A stretch of DNA of 64,000 bases from Sinorhizobium sp. B11 (GTDB lineage: Bacteria; Pseudomonadota; Alphaproteobacteria; Rhizobiales; Rhizobiaceae). Within the stretch, counting starts at the first letter, position 1, and each line of letters opens with the position of its first letter. The stretch covers positions 1,922,001 through 1,986,000 of the forward strand of contig CP091034.1 of the NCBI GenBank assembly GCA_039725955.1. The letters are read 5' to 3'. Under the pieces are notes generated by a model, which was not told where the DNA came from, did not search any database, and worked only from the letters and a program-made list of their open reading frames with translations. Position numbers and translations under genes: made by a program. This document shows, in pieces, positions 1 through 9,483 of this stretch.

Positions 1-1914
1 TCGGATGCGGATCGGGATGCCCTGCATGTCGAAATGGCCGATGAGGCTGTTCATATCGGCCCTGCCCCGGCAGCCGAAAGCTATCTCGTCGCCGACAAGA
101 TCATCGCCGCCTGCAAGGAAACCGGTGCCGAAGCCGTGCATCCCGGCTACGGCTTCCTGTCCGAGCGCGCCTCATTCTGCGAGGCCTTGGAAAAGCAGGG
201 CATCGTCTTCATCGGTCCGAAGCCCAAGGCCATCATGGCGATGGGCGACAAGATCGAATCGAAGAAATTCGCCAATGCCGCCAAGGTTTCCACCGTTCCC
301 GGCTATCTCGGCGTGATCGAGGATCCGGCACACGCTGAAAAGATCGCCGCCGAGATCGGCTATCCCGTGATGATAAAGGCGTCGGCCGGCGGCGGTGGCA
401 AGGGCATGCGCATTGCATGGACGCAAGCGGAAGTACGCGATGGTTTCGACCGCGCCCGCTCGGAAGCCAAGAGTTCGTTCGGCGACGACCGCGTCTTCAT
501 CGAGAAATATGTCGTCGATCCGCGCCATATCGAAATCCAGGTTCTGGCCGATGCGCATGGCAACGTCGTCTATCTCGGCGAGCGCGAATGCTCCATCCAG
601 CGCCGGAACCAGAAGGTCGCCGAAGAAGCGCCCTCGCCTTTCCTCGACGAGAAGACCCGCGCTGCCATGGGCGAGCAGTCCGTGGCGCTGGCCAAGGCCG
701 TCGATTACCAGAGTGCCGGCACGGTGGAATTCATTGTCGACCGCGACCGCAATTTCTATTTCCTAGAAATGAATACGCGACTGCAGGTCGAGCATCCTGT
801 GACGGAGCTGGTGACCGGCATCGATCTCGTCGAGCAGATGATCCGCGTTGCTGCCGGGGAAAAGCTGCCCTTCGCGCAGAAGGATATCAAGCTCAACGGC
901 TGGGCGGTGGAAAGCCGCCTCTATGCCGAAGATCCCTACCGCAACTTCCTGCCCTCGATCGGACGCCTAACGCGCTACCGCCCGCCGGCGGAAGGCCGCA
1001 CCGGCGACGTCATCATACGCAATGATACCGGCGTTTTCGAAGGCGCTGAAATCTCCATGTACTACGACCCGATGATCGCCAAGCTCTGCACCTGGGCGCC
1101 GAGCCGCCTGCAGGCGGTGGAAGCCATGGGACAGGCGCTGGATGCTTTTGTGGTCGATGGCATCGAGCATAATGTTCCCTTCCTCTCGGCCCTCATGAAA
1201 CATCCGCGCTGGCGCGAAGGCCGCCTCTCCACCGGCTTCATTGCGGAGGAATATCCCGAGGGATTTGCGCCGATGGCGCCGGATGAGGCGGAAGAGGCAG
1301 CCCTTGCCGCCATCGCGCTTTCCGTTTCCCTGATCGAGGCCGGGCGCCGCGAAGGTTTTGCCGATCGTCTGCGGCAGGCAAGCGGCCCGTTGCGCGAAGA
1401 ATGGGTCGTCAAGTTCGGCGGAAATTACGTGCCGGTGAAACTGGTCGATGGCCTCGTCACCATCCCCTTCGAGATGGAAATGGAGGTTGCCGGCCGCACC
1501 GAAACCGTTGTCACCGATTGGCGACCGGGCGACCCGGTCTGGCATGGCAGGATTGCCAGCCGCCCGGTGACCGCGCAGATCCGACCGATCCTCAATGGCC
1601 TGCGCATCGACTGGCAGGGCCTTTCGGTCAAGGCGCGGATCTTCACGCCCCGCCATGCCGAGCTCGACCGCCTGATGCCGGTCAAGCTGCCGCCGGATAC
1701 GTCCAAGCTCCTGCTCTGCCCCATGCCGGGCCTCGTCGTCTCTATTGCCGTCGCCGAGGGCCAGGAGGTCAAGGCTGGAGAGACGCTTGCCGTCGTCGAA
1801 GCCATGAAGATGGAAAATGTACTGCGCGCCGAGCGCGATCTCGTCGTCGGCAAGATCAAGGCCGCGCCCGGCGAGAGCCTCGCTGTCGATGCCGTCATCA
1901 TGGAATTCGCCTGA
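1..1914 (+). CDS. pccA: Propionyl-CoA carboxylase alpha (biotin) subunit, 5' partial
   Basis: The biotin-carrying subunit carboxylates biotin with ATP and bicarbonate; the beta subunit then passes the carboxyl group to propionyl-CoA, giving methylmalonyl-CoA. The reading frame is open from base 1, so roughly 30 N-terminal residues lie outside the window (637 residues are visible; the family is about 667). The biotin carboxylase and ATP-grasp region comes first, with the glycine-rich loop SAGGGGKGM near visible residue 130 and EMNTRLQVEHPVTE near 256. A BT linker domain follows, and the C-terminal biotinyl domain carries the EAMKMEN lysine near residue 602. I chose PccA over acetyl- or methylcrotonyl-CoA carboxylase because pccB lies 4 kb away, on the opposite strand. 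Confidence 0.93.
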   Translation, partial: SDADRDALHVEMADEAVHIGPAPAAESYLVADKIIAACKETGAEAVHPGYGFLSERASFCEALEKQGIVFIGPKPKAIMAMGDKIESKKFANAAKVSTVPGYLGVIEDPAHAEKIAAEIGYPVMIKASAGGGGKGMRIAWTQAEVRDGFDRARSEAKSSFGDDRVFIEKYVVDPRHIEIQVLADAHGNVVYLGERECSIQRRNQKVAEEAPSPFLDEKTRAAMGEQSVALAKAVDYQSAGTVEFIVDRDRNFYFLEMNTRLQVEHPVTELVTGIDLVEQMIRVAAGEKLPFAQKDIKLNGWAVESRLYAEDPYRNFLPSIGRLTRYRPPAEGRTGDVIIRNDTGVFEGAEISMYYDPMIAKLCTWAPSRLQAVEAMGQALDAFVVDGIEHNVPFLSALMKHPRWREGRLSTGFIAEEYPEGFAPMAPDEAEEAALAAIALSVSLIEAGRREGFADRLRQASGPLREEWVVKFGGNYVPVKLVDGLVTIPFEMEMEVAGRTETVVTDWRPGDPVWHGRIASRPVTAQIRPILNGLRIDWQGLSVKARIFTPRHAELDRLMPVKLPPDTSKLLLCPMPGLVVSIAVAEGQEVKAGETLAVVEAMKMENVLRAERDLVVGKIKAAPGESLAVDAVIMEFA

Positions 1915-2019
1915 AGCATCGACCACGATTTCCGGATGGCCCTCTAAGCCTTTTTTGTGCTTGAGCCACCCTTGCGGAGCGTGCAAGAGTCCGCCACGCA
2001 AATCACGAGGAGATCGAAG

Positions 2020-3147
2020 ATGGATGTTCGCGCCGCCGTTGCCGTTCAGGCAGGAAAACCCCTTGAGGTCATGACCGTTCAGCTCGACGGCCCGAAGGCC
2101 GGCGAAGTGCTGATCGAGGTCAAGGCGACGGGCATCTGCCACACCGATGATTTCACGCTGTCGGGCGCCGATCCGGAAGGTCTCTTCCCGGCGATCCTTG
2201 GCCATGAAGGCGCGGGCATCGTTGTGGATGTCGGCCCCGGCGTCACATCGCTCAAGAAGGGCGACCATGTCATTCCGCTCTACACGCCGGAATGCCGCGA
2301 GTGCTATTCCTGCACCTCGCGCAAGACCAATCTCTGCACCTCAATCCGCGCGACCCAGGGCCAGGGCGTCATGCCTGACGGCACCTCGCGCTTCTCGATC
2401 GGCAAGGACAAGATCCACCACTATATGGGCTGCTCGACCTTCGCGAACTTCACCGTTCTGCCGGAGATCGCGCTGGCCAAGATCAATCCCGACGCTCCCT
2501 TCGACAAGGTCTGCTATATCGGCTGCGGTGTGACGACGGGCATCGGCGCCGTCATCAACACGGCCAAGGTCGAGATCGGCTCGACGGCCATCGTCTTCGG
2601 TCTCGGCGGTATCGGCCTCAATGTTCTTCAGGGCCTGCGTCTTGCCGGTGCCGACATGATCATCGGCGTCGATATCAACCCCGACCGCAAGGCATGGGGC
2701 GAGAAGTTCGGCATGACGCATTTCGTCAACCCGAAGGAGGTCGGCGATGACATCGTGCCCCATCTCGTCAACATGACGAAGCGCCATGGCGACCTGATCG
2801 GCGGCGCCGATTACACCTTCGATTGCACCGGCAACACCAAGGTCATGCGCCAGGCACTGGAATCCAGCCACCGCGGCTGGGGCAAGTCCGTCATCATCGG
2901 CGTCGCCGGCGCCGGCCAGGAAATCTCCACGCGTCCCTTCCAGCTCGTCACCGGCCGCAACTGGATGGGCACGGCCTTCGGCGGCGCCCGTGGCCGCACC
3001 GACGTGCCGAAGATCGTCGACTGGTACATGGAAGGCAAGATCCAGATCGACCCGATGATCACCCACACCATGCCGCTCGAAGACATCAACAAGGGCTTCG
3101 ATCTCATGCACAAGGGTGAGAGCATCCGCGGCGTCGTGGTCTATTGA
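2020..3147 (+). CDS. adhC: S-(hydroxymethyl)glutathione dehydrogenase (class III alcohol dehydrogenase)
   Basis: This enzyme oxidises S-hydroxymethylglutathione, formed from formaldehyde and glutathione, with NAD; it also acts as an S-nitrosoglutathione reductase. The 375-residue length is typical of the family. Visible are the catalytic-zinc residues (GICHTDD, GHEGAG), the four-cysteine structural zinc loop (CRECYSC...C, residues about 92-106) and the Rossmann motif GLGGIGLNVLQG. I chose the ATG at 2020 because GAGGAG lies just upstream; the frame remains open to 1957 but that extension has no family similarity. The stop overlaps the next gene's start (TGATG), implying co-translation with the ElaA-like acetyltransferase. 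Confidence 0.95.
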   Translation: MDVRAAVAVQAGKPLEVMTVQLDGPKAGEVLIEVKATGICHTDDFTLSGADPEGLFPAILGHEGAGIVVDVGPGVTSLKKGDHVIPLYTPECRECYSCTSRKTNLCTSIRATQGQGVMPDGTSRFSIGKDKIHHYMGCSTFANFTVLPEIALAKINPDAPFDKVCYIGCGVTTGIGAVINTAKVEIGSTAIVFGLGGIGLNVLQGLRLAGADMIIGVDINPDRKAWGEKFGMTHFVNPKEVGDDIVPHLVNMTKRHGDLIGGADYTFDCTGNTKVMRQALESSHRGWGKSVIIGVAGAGQEISTRPFQLVTGRNWMGTAFGGARGRTDVPKIVDWYMEGKIQIDPMITHTMPLEDINKGFDLMHKGESIRGVVVY

Positions 3148-3620
3148 TGGCTGCGATTGCCTACACGGCTGATGTCAAAAGTCTCGACGAGCTCTCCGCG
3201 CGAGAGCTCTACGACCTCCTGCGGATGCGTGTGGATGTCTTCGTCGTCGAGCAGAACTGCCCCTATCCGGAACTGGACGGCAAGGATATCGATGCCTTGC
3301 ATCTGCGGCTCATGGAGGGCGGCGAACTGCTCGGCTCGACACGGCTCTTGAAGCCCTACGGTGCGCAAGATCCGGCAAAGGTCGGCCGCGTCGTCGTCTC
3401 TCCCGCTCATCGCGGCAAGCGACTTGGCGATGCGCTGATGAGCGAATCGATCGCTGCCTGCGAAAGGCTTTATCCGGCAAATCCGATTGCCCTCTCCGCG
3501 CAGGCGCATTTGCGCCGCTTCTATGAATCCTTCGGTTTCGTGAAAACCTCGGAGGAATATCTCGAAGACGGCATTCCCCATATCGATATGGTCCGTCCGC
3601 TGGCCACCAAGCCCGCTTGA
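3147..3620 (+). CDS. elaA: ElaA-family GNAT acetyltransferase
   Basis: A 157-residue GNAT-fold protein of the ElaA type. The N-terminal part (RMRVDVFVVEQNCPYPELDG) is the ElaA signature, and the acetyl-CoA pyrophosphate loop reads VVVSPAHRGKRLGDAL at about residues 80-95. The acceptor substrate is not known for the family in this group. The start ATG overlaps the stop of the formaldehyde dehydrogenase gene, so the two are probably translated together. The DUF188 gene follows after 10 bases, making a likely three-gene operon. Confidence 0.88.
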   Translation: MAAIAYTADVKSLDELSARELYDLLRMRVDVFVVEQNCPYPELDGKDIDALHLRLMEGGELLGSTRLLKPYGAQDPAKVGRVVVSPAHRGKRLGDALMSESIAACERLYPANPIALSAQAHLRRFYESFGFVKTSEEYLEDGIPHIDMVRPLATKPA

Positions 3621-3630
3621 GGATATCGCC

Positions 3631-4074
3631 ATGATCTATGTCGATGCCGATGCCTGTCCCGTCAAACCCGAAATCCTGAAAGTGGCCGAACGCCTCGGAA
3701 TGGAAGTGACCTTCGTCGCCAATTCGGGCCTGCGCCCGTCCCGCGACCCGATGGTGCGCAACGTCATCGTCTCCAACGCCTTCGACGCTGCCGATAACTG
3801 GATTGCCGACAATACCGGCCCGACAGATGTCGTCGTCACCGCCGATGTGCCGCTTGCGGTCCGCTGTGTCGCCAAGGGCTCCTTCGTGACCGGTCCGACG
3901 GGCCGTGTCTTCGACGAAACGAATATCGGCATGGCAAGCGCCATGCGCGATCTCGGCGCGCATCTGCGTGAAACCGGTGAGAGCAAGGGCTACAACGCCG
4001 TCTTCAGCCCCAAGGACCGGTCGCGTTTTCTCGAAACGTTCGATCGTCTTTGCCGCCGCGCCAAGAACGCCTGA
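3631..4074 (+). CDS. YaiI/YqxD family (DUF188, UPF0178) protein
   Basis: A 147-residue member of the widespread DUF188 family, recognised from its opening MIYVDADACPVKPEI and the internal blocks VTADVPLA and GRVFDETNI. The fold is PIN-like and the acidic N-terminal residues could bind metal, but no reaction is established. GAGGAT precedes the ATG. It follows elaA by 10 bases in the same operon. The gene looks intact and of normal length. Confidence 0.87.
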   Translation: MIYVDADACPVKPEILKVAERLGMEVTFVANSGLRPSRDPMVRNVIVSNAFDAADNWIADNTGPTDVVVTADVPLAVRCVAKGSFVTGPTGRVFDETNIGMASAMRDLGAHLRETGESKGYNAVFSPKDRSRFLETFDRLCRRAKNA

Positions 4075-4162
4075 CTTCATTCTCCGGGCGCTGGAATCGG
4101 GTGGCATGGCAGCTATGCCAATTCCTAGCTTGAAGTCAGCCGTTCCCTCGTCCATATGAAGT

Positions 4163-4226
4163 GCGACGCAGACGACTGCGGCGCTCGGGTCTGCCCGGGT
4201 CGCAAAAGTCGCGGGGACGGCCTCGC
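4163..4226 (+). ncRNA. Guanidine-II (mini-ykkC) riboswitch upstream of sugE
   Basis: Two short hairpins with ACGR tetraloops are visible. The first is CGCAG-ACGA-CTGCG (4167-4180), extended outward by GCG/CGC across an A-G mismatch. The second is GCGGGG-ACGG-CCTCGC (4211-4226), with one G-U pair. They are separated by 26-30 bases, and the second ends 20 bases before the sugE start. Paired ACGR hairpins in front of an SMR exporter are the defining layout of the guanidine-II class, in which ligand binding favours expression. The Shine-Dalgarno (GGAGAG, 4236-4241) lies just downstream, consistent with translational control. Confidence 0.88.
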
Positions 4227-4245
4227 TCTTGATATGGAGAGTATG

Positions 4246-4560
4246 ATGGCGTGGTTCCTGCTTTTTCTCGCTGGCCTTTTTGAATGTGGTTGGGCAATCG
4301 GTCTGAAATATACCGATGGTTTCACTCGTCCTATGCCGACCATCCTCACGGTCATTTCTATGGTGGTGAGTGTCATCTTGCTCGGTCTTGCCGTTAAAAC
4401 CCTGCCGATCGGCACGGCCTACGCGATCTGGACCGGTATCGGCACGGTCGGCACAGTCCTGCTCGGTGTCTGGCTTCTGGGCGATGCCGCAAGCGCCTCG
4501 CGCCTGATCTGCATTGCTCTTATTGTTGCAGGCATCGCCGGTCTCAAGCTGACGGCCTGA
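4246..4560 (+). CDS. sugE: Guanidinium exporter, SMR family (SugE/Gdx)
   Basis: A 104-residue small multidrug resistance-type protein with four predicted membrane helices. It belongs to the SugE/Gdx branch, which exports guanidinium ions in exchange for protons, usually as a dimer. Glu13 in AGLFECGWAIGLKY is the expected substrate and proton site; the blocks LPIGTAYAIWTGIG and ALIVAGIAGLKL match the subfamily. I prefer ATG 4246 over 4243 because GGAG at 4236-4239 is then six bases away. The frame is open back to 4156 but runs through the riboswitch. The upstream guanidine-II element independently supports the substrate. Confidence 0.93.
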   Translation: MAWFLLFLAGLFECGWAIGLKYTDGFTRPMPTILTVISMVVSVILLGLAVKTLPIGTAYAIWTGIGTVGTVLLGVWLLGDAASASRLICIALIVAGIAGLKLTA

Positions 4561-4582
4561 AGGCAATCATCAGAAATAAACA

Positions 4583-4609
4583 GGGCCGCGGGAAGAAAAC
4601 CCGTGGCCC
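4583..4609 (+). terminator. Hairpin after sugE
   Basis: A ten-pair stem, GGGCCGCGGG with CCCGTGGCCC and one G-U pair, closes a seven-base A-rich loop 23 bases after the sugE stop. There is no T-run on the plus strand, so intrinsic termination may be weak. No other role is evident. Confidence 0.55.
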
Positions 4610-4899
4610 AAACCAATGCCCTCAACCCGAAATTCCTTAACCCTCAAGCCTGGCGGCCGAGGGTTTGATTTTACCCGATCTTCTCGGGAGAGTACCATGC
4701 CTGCCAGCTTGGTGGCGAAGGCGCTCTCCCCGCATTTAAGCTGTAATTCGTTTCCTTTGCGGCCTCATCCGCAGTTGCCGGAAGTTTCGCGTCCGGATGG
4801 GAAACGATTGATCGATGCGTCAACAAGACGTCGTATTCTTGACTATCAGCGAGCACGCTCTCGGCGTTTTTCGACGGGCTGCCTCCAAGGAGGTATGCA
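4610..4899. other. Intergenic stretch with no supported gene
   Basis: About 290 bases between the sugE hairpin and the next start. Open frames exist on both strands (plus 4616-4903, minus 4671-4958) but neither has a ribosome binding site or recognisable protein composition. The only clear signal is the strong AAGGAGGT at 4887-4894 serving the gene at 4900. Confidence 0.5.
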
Positions 4900-5256
4900 A
4901 TGACAACAGGGACTTCGACAGTATTTCTGGCCGCAACAGCGGCAATCCTGGCCAGCATGTCGGATAGAACCGACGCTCATGAGACAGAGAGCGGCTGGAC
5001 CTACCCACCTGCCTGTTGCAAGTCTGATCAACTACACCGGGATTGTGATGCCATTCCAACGCTGGATGTCAGGCCAGGGCATCGCGGTTTTTCCGTCTTT
5101 CTGCGTGCCGGAGATCATCCGCTTGCCACCAGACCGCATCTCTTTTTCATTCCGTACGGGGATGAGATTCCGTCCGGAGACGGCCGTTATCACATCTGTC
5201 TTCATCCGACGGAAAACGACGTGAACTGCTTTTTTGCGCCTCCTGGCAATATCTAG
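4900..5256 (+). CDS. Small secreted protein with W-YP-CC / DC motif, function unknown
   Basis: An 118-residue protein with a probable signal peptide (hydrophobic stretch at residues 7-20, processing near residue 27). The mature part has the pattern GWTYPPACCKSD...RDCDAIP, followed by a region ending HICLHPTENDVNCFF. I recognise this W-x-YP-x-CC-x(n)-DC arrangement as common in short hypothetical secreted proteins of Rhizobiales, but no function is known. Five cysteines suggest disulfides or metal binding in the periplasm. A near-perfect Shine-Dalgarno (AAGGAGGT) sits six bases before the ATG. It converges on doxX across a long hairpin. Confidence 0.75.
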   Translation: MTTGTSTVFLAATAAILASMSDRTDAHETESGWTYPPACCKSDQLHRDCDAIPTLDVRPGHRGFSVFLRAGDHPLATRPHLFFIPYGDEIPSGDGRYHICLHPTENDVNCFFAPPGNI

Positions 5257-5268
5257 ACAGACGTCCGA

Positions 5269-5299
5269 ATGTGGAAGCGCCTGCTAGGCGCTTCCACAT
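5269..5299. terminator. Bidirectional hairpin between converging genes
   Basis: A perfect 13-pair stem (core GTGGAAGCGCC with GGCGCTTCCAC) closes the loop TGCTA between the stop of the secreted-protein gene and the stop of doxX. No T-run follows on either strand, but the position and stability suit a two-way terminator. Confidence 0.65.
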
Positions 5300-5319
5300 C
5301 CAGGCCGAGGGCTAAGACG

Positions 5320-5715
5320 TCACGCTGATGCGTTTCGGTTATCGACGGACCATGCACCGGCGCCGGCAAAGAACAGGTAGAGGAAGATGAAGCAGAACAG
5401 CACCGCGCCGTCGCCCTGGTTGAGAGCCGGGAAGAAGCTGTGCGGCATATGCGCCATGAAATAGGCGATCGCCATTTCGCCCGACAGCAGGAAGGCTACC
5501 GGTCGTGTTGCGAAGCCGATGAGAATGAGGATACCGCCAAAGGTTTCCAGCAATGCCGCAATCAGGAATAAGGTGGACAGCGGCCCGTCGCCTTGGGCGG
5601 CCGGGAAGCCGAAAAGCTTCATCGTACCGTGCTCGATGAACAGAAGCGCGGTCATGATTCTGAGAGCGGCCAGACCATAGGGGCGGTAGGCAGATAGACG
5701 CTCGAAAGTTGACAT
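5320..5715 (-). CDS. DoxX family membrane protein
   Basis: A 131-residue integral membrane protein with four predicted helices and the DoxX signatures ALRIMTALLFIEHGTMKLFGFP and LLETFGGILILIGFATRP. Family members are linked to thiosulfate/quinone chemistry or redox stress, but this branch has no assigned reaction. I chose ATG 5715 because AAGGAGA lies seven bases upstream; the frame extends to 5799 without a better start. An inverted repeat at 5751-5780 lies in the presumed promoter. It is downstream of pccB on the same strand. Confidence 0.85.
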   Translation of the reverse strand: MSTFERLSAYRPYGLAALRIMTALLFIEHGTMKLFGFPAAQGDGPLSTLFLIAALLETFGGILILIGFATRPVAFLLSGEMAIAYFMAHMPHSFFPALNQGDGAVLFCFIFLYLFFAGAGAWSVDNRNASA

Positions 5716-5750
5716 AAAGACTCTCCTTAAGGGTGTACTGCCGAGCGTTA

Positions 5751-5780
5751 TCGTGTCTCTATCGACGACTGAAGACACAA
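5751..5780 (-). promoter_or_regulatory. Inverted repeat upstream of doxX (candidate operator)
   Basis: TCGTGTCT (5751-5758) and AGACACAA (5773-5780) pair at seven of eight positions across 14 bases, about 36-65 bases upstream of the doxX start. Size and spacing suit a dimeric regulator, but no regulator gene is adjacent and none is inferred. Confidence 0.4.
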
Positions 5781-5843
5781 TTTGCTGACAGGCGTTCACA
5801 ACTTTGACTGTGGATAAACACTTGAATAGGCTGTTTTATTCGA

Positions 5844-7376
<1,533 letters not shown>

Positions 7377-7418
7377 GATTTCCCCTCGCCGCTTGTAACG
7401 GCCGATTTTACAGCTCGG

Positions 7419-7518
7419 GCAATTCCAGCAAATCTGCGCAGCGGTTTTGCATGCGGAATTGCGTTAAAACAAAGAGATAGATCATTCCGGATTCGACGAG
7501 AAACGGAAATGATCTATC
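7419..7518. repeat. RIME-type intergenic palindromic element, copy 1
   Basis: Two consecutive palindromes are visible. The first is GCAATTCC...CGGAATTGC, with the 16-base core TGCGCAGCGGTTTTGC at 7435-7450. The second is GATAGATCATTCC...GGAAATGATCTATC. The layout matches Rhizobium intergenic mosaic elements. The distal end overlaps the final codons and the TAG stop of the lipoprotein gene at 7514. Related copies occur at 52987-53082 and 55667-55766. Confidence 0.75.
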
Positions 7519-7966
7519 GCCCGCTGAGTGCGAAGGCGGAGCGCACGCGTGCCGCGATATCTTCCGCAAGAATTTGGTCCGCCAGATCAGGATCTGCGGT
7601 CAGGCTGGTGACCTCAAAGGATGTAACTGCAATGACGGATCCGTCCTCCACGGAAGCGGCATCGATACTGACCTTGGCGACGTTGCGGTCCTTCTGGAAG
7701 CCGAGACCCTTTGTGACAGAAACGATGCGAATCGTCAGCACCACGCGCGGCAGTTCGGTCGTGCGCACCGTTGCACGGATGGCCGCGTTGACGCGATCGT
7801 TGATGCCGGAGAGCAGCTCTGCCGACATGGTCGTGCTGGACAGCACCACGGCACTGCGCACGTCATAGACGGGCTTTTCCTGCTTCTTCGGCATAAGGCT
7901 GGCACAGGCCGTCAGCGCCACGCAAACAAGCGCCATCAGGCAAATTCTCGACCTCAGCCACGCCAT
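7514..7966 (-). CDS. Putative lipoprotein, function unknown
   Basis: A 150-residue protein from ATG 7966, with a charged N-terminus, a hydrophobic stretch and the lipobox LTAC near residue 21, so it should be lipid-modified and membrane-anchored. The rest is soluble, with alternating hydrophobic segments (PRVVLTIRIVSVTKGLG, GSVIAVTSFEVTSL) suggesting a beta-rich domain. I do not recognise a family. Starts at 8011 and 8023 are possible but put 15-19 residues before the signal peptide. The C-terminus and stop lie within a RIME-like repeat. It follows the ATP12 gene on the same strand. Confidence 0.7.
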   Translation of the reverse strand: MAWLRSRICLMALVCVALTACASLMPKKQEKPVYDVRSAVVLSSTTMSAELLSGINDRVNAAIRATVRTTELPRVVLTIRIVSVTKGLGFQKDRNVAKVSIDAASVEDGSVIAVTSFEVTSLTADPDLADQILAEDIAARVRSAFALSGR

Positions 7967-8034
7967 TCCAAATTCCCGCAAATCCCCGTCCGGAGTCGCA
8001 GATTTGGTCATAAAGCCCATCAAAGCAATATGAT

Positions 8035-8820
8035 TCAGGCTCTTAGCGCGAAAAAAACATCCGTTGCCGCTTTGAAATCCTCAAAACGCTTGGCCCGGCG
8101 CTGCTCGGCTTCTTCGTCGCTTCCCCAATGTTCGATGGTCCAGTCCTCATCGAGATGGGCGAGCGACCAGGCTTCGTCCGGCGTGATCGCGGTCTCGGCA
8201 ATGGCAAGCGCCAGCAGCGCCGAACCGGTGATCGTCGTCATCGTGTGGAGAGCTGCGAGCTCGAGGGCACTGTCATGCCGGCGCAGTGCAGAGCCGAAGG
8301 CGGCGATCGCCTCGCGCGGCTGCTCATGATGCATCACGCCTTCGACAAGGATGAAGCGTGCGCCGAGATCGGCGGCTGCCCAGTCGAGCACCGGATCCCA
8401 GCGTGCCATCTGTCGTTCGACCAGCTTTTCCGGACCATCGGCGCGATAGCAGAGCAGATCGCTTGACGAAAAGCGCAGAATATCCTCGAAGACGGCCTGC
8501 GTGTCTGTCGCGACACCGTCGATCGCCGTGTTGACGAGGCGCGTTGCCGGCATCAGCGAGGGATCGATGACCTCGCGCTGTGCGTCCCATTCGGCGGCCA
8601 CGAGCTTTGCCAGCGCTTCGCTCGGCACGGCCAGGATCTGGCGGGCCGGCGTGCGCACGGCCTTGCCGTCGAGCATGATGGCGAAACCGTCCTCATTCGG
8701 TTCGACGGAAACAGCCTGATAGAAACGCTTTGGCAGCGGCTTCTTCATCTGGATCTGCGCGCGGCGGATCGGATCGGGATGGCTCAGGTCTTCGGAAAGG
8801 TCGTTTAGCAGGTCGCGCAT
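8035..8820 (-). CDS. ATP12-family F1-ATPase assembly chaperone
   Basis: A 261-residue alphaproteobacterial homologue of mitochondrial Atp12, which helps assemble the alpha subunit of F1-ATP synthase. Diagnostic blocks are KRFYQAVSVEP, LDGKAVRTPARQILAVPSEALA, VAAEWDAQ, LLCYRADGPEKLVERQ and the C-terminal DEDWTIEHWGSDEEA. It lies nine bases after the HAD phosphatase gene, in the minus-strand run crcB-rluC-HAD-ATP12, an order common in Rhizobiales. Confidence 0.9.
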   Translation of the reverse strand: MRDLLNDLSEDLSHPDPIRRAQIQMKKPLPKRFYQAVSVEPNEDGFAIMLDGKAVRTPARQILAVPSEALAKLVAAEWDAQREVIDPSLMPATRLVNTAIDGVATDTQAVFEDILRFSSSDLLCYRADGPEKLVERQMARWDPVLDWAAADLGARFILVEGVMHHEQPREAIAAFGSALRRHDSALELAALHTMTTITGSALLALAIAETAITPDEAWSLAHLDEDWTIEHWGSDEEAEQRRAKRFEDFKAATDVFFALRA

Positions 8821-8829
8821 GGGCTCACC

Positions 8830-9483
8830 TCAGGAAAAATGGCGCAAGATCTCGTCAGGATGATAGGCGATCGCATCGGCGCCGTTGGCGATCAGCTCAT
8901 CCACGCTGGCATATCCCCAGGCAACGCCGATCGCCTTGGCGCCGGCGGCCTTTGCCATCTGCATATCGTAAATCGCGTCACCAATGACAATGGTGTCGGT
9001 CGCGTCAATGCCGGTTTCGTCGCAGCATTCGCTCACCATGGCCGGATGCGGCTTGGAGGGGCAATCGTCGGCGGTGCGTGCAACGACGAAATGCTTGTCG
9101 AAGCCGTGCGTCTCCATCACGAGCTTCAGCCCGCGCCGGGACTTGCCGGTCACCGCACCGATCAGCAGATCCTCGCGCCCGGTAAGCGCATCGATCATCT
9201 CGCGAATGCCGGGAAAGAGCGGCTCGCGGTAGTCGAGATCCTGACGCACGACCGAAAACAGAGATTTGTAGTGTGCGGTCATGTCGACATCTTCCTGCTC
9301 GACATGCGGCTTGCCCTGCATGCGGGCAATGGCGATATCGAGCGTCAGGCCGATGATCGCCTTGGTGTCCTCGAAGCGCGGCTCGGGCTTGCCGAATTTT
9401 TCGAAGGTGCGGCGCATGGTTTCATGGATCAGCCCGGCACTGTCGACCAGCGTGCCGTCACAGTCAAAAAGCGCGAGTTTCAT
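8830..9483 (-). CDS. HAD-superfamily phosphatase (Gph-like)
   Basis: A 217-residue HAD hydrolase with a complete motif set: the nucleophile motif FDCDGTLVDS at residues 6-15, the threonine block GAVTGKSRRGL, the lysine in CPSKPHPAMV and the acidic motif IGDAIYDMQMAKAAG. The helical cap between residues 15 and 80 resembles the phosphoglycolate/pyrophosphatase branch, but the substrate cannot be read from sequence. Its ATG overlaps the rluC stop by four bases, so the two are probably coupled. Confidence 0.88.
   Translation of the reverse strand: MKLALFDCDGTLVDSAGLIHETMRRTFEKFGKPEPRFEDTKAIIGLTLDIAIARMQGKPHVEQEDVDMTAHYKSLFSVVRQDLDYREPLFPGIREMIDALTGREDLLIGAVTGKSRRGLKLVMETHGFDKHFVVARTADDCPSKPHPAMVSECCDETGIDATDTIVIGDAIYDMQMAKAAGAKAIGVAWGYASVDELIANGADAIAYHPDEILRHFS

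Noticed and set aside
4616..4903. A 95-codon plus-strand frame between sugE and the secreted-protein gene
   Set aside because: No ribosome site, unlikely composition, and a competing minus-strand frame of equal quality; treated as non-coding.
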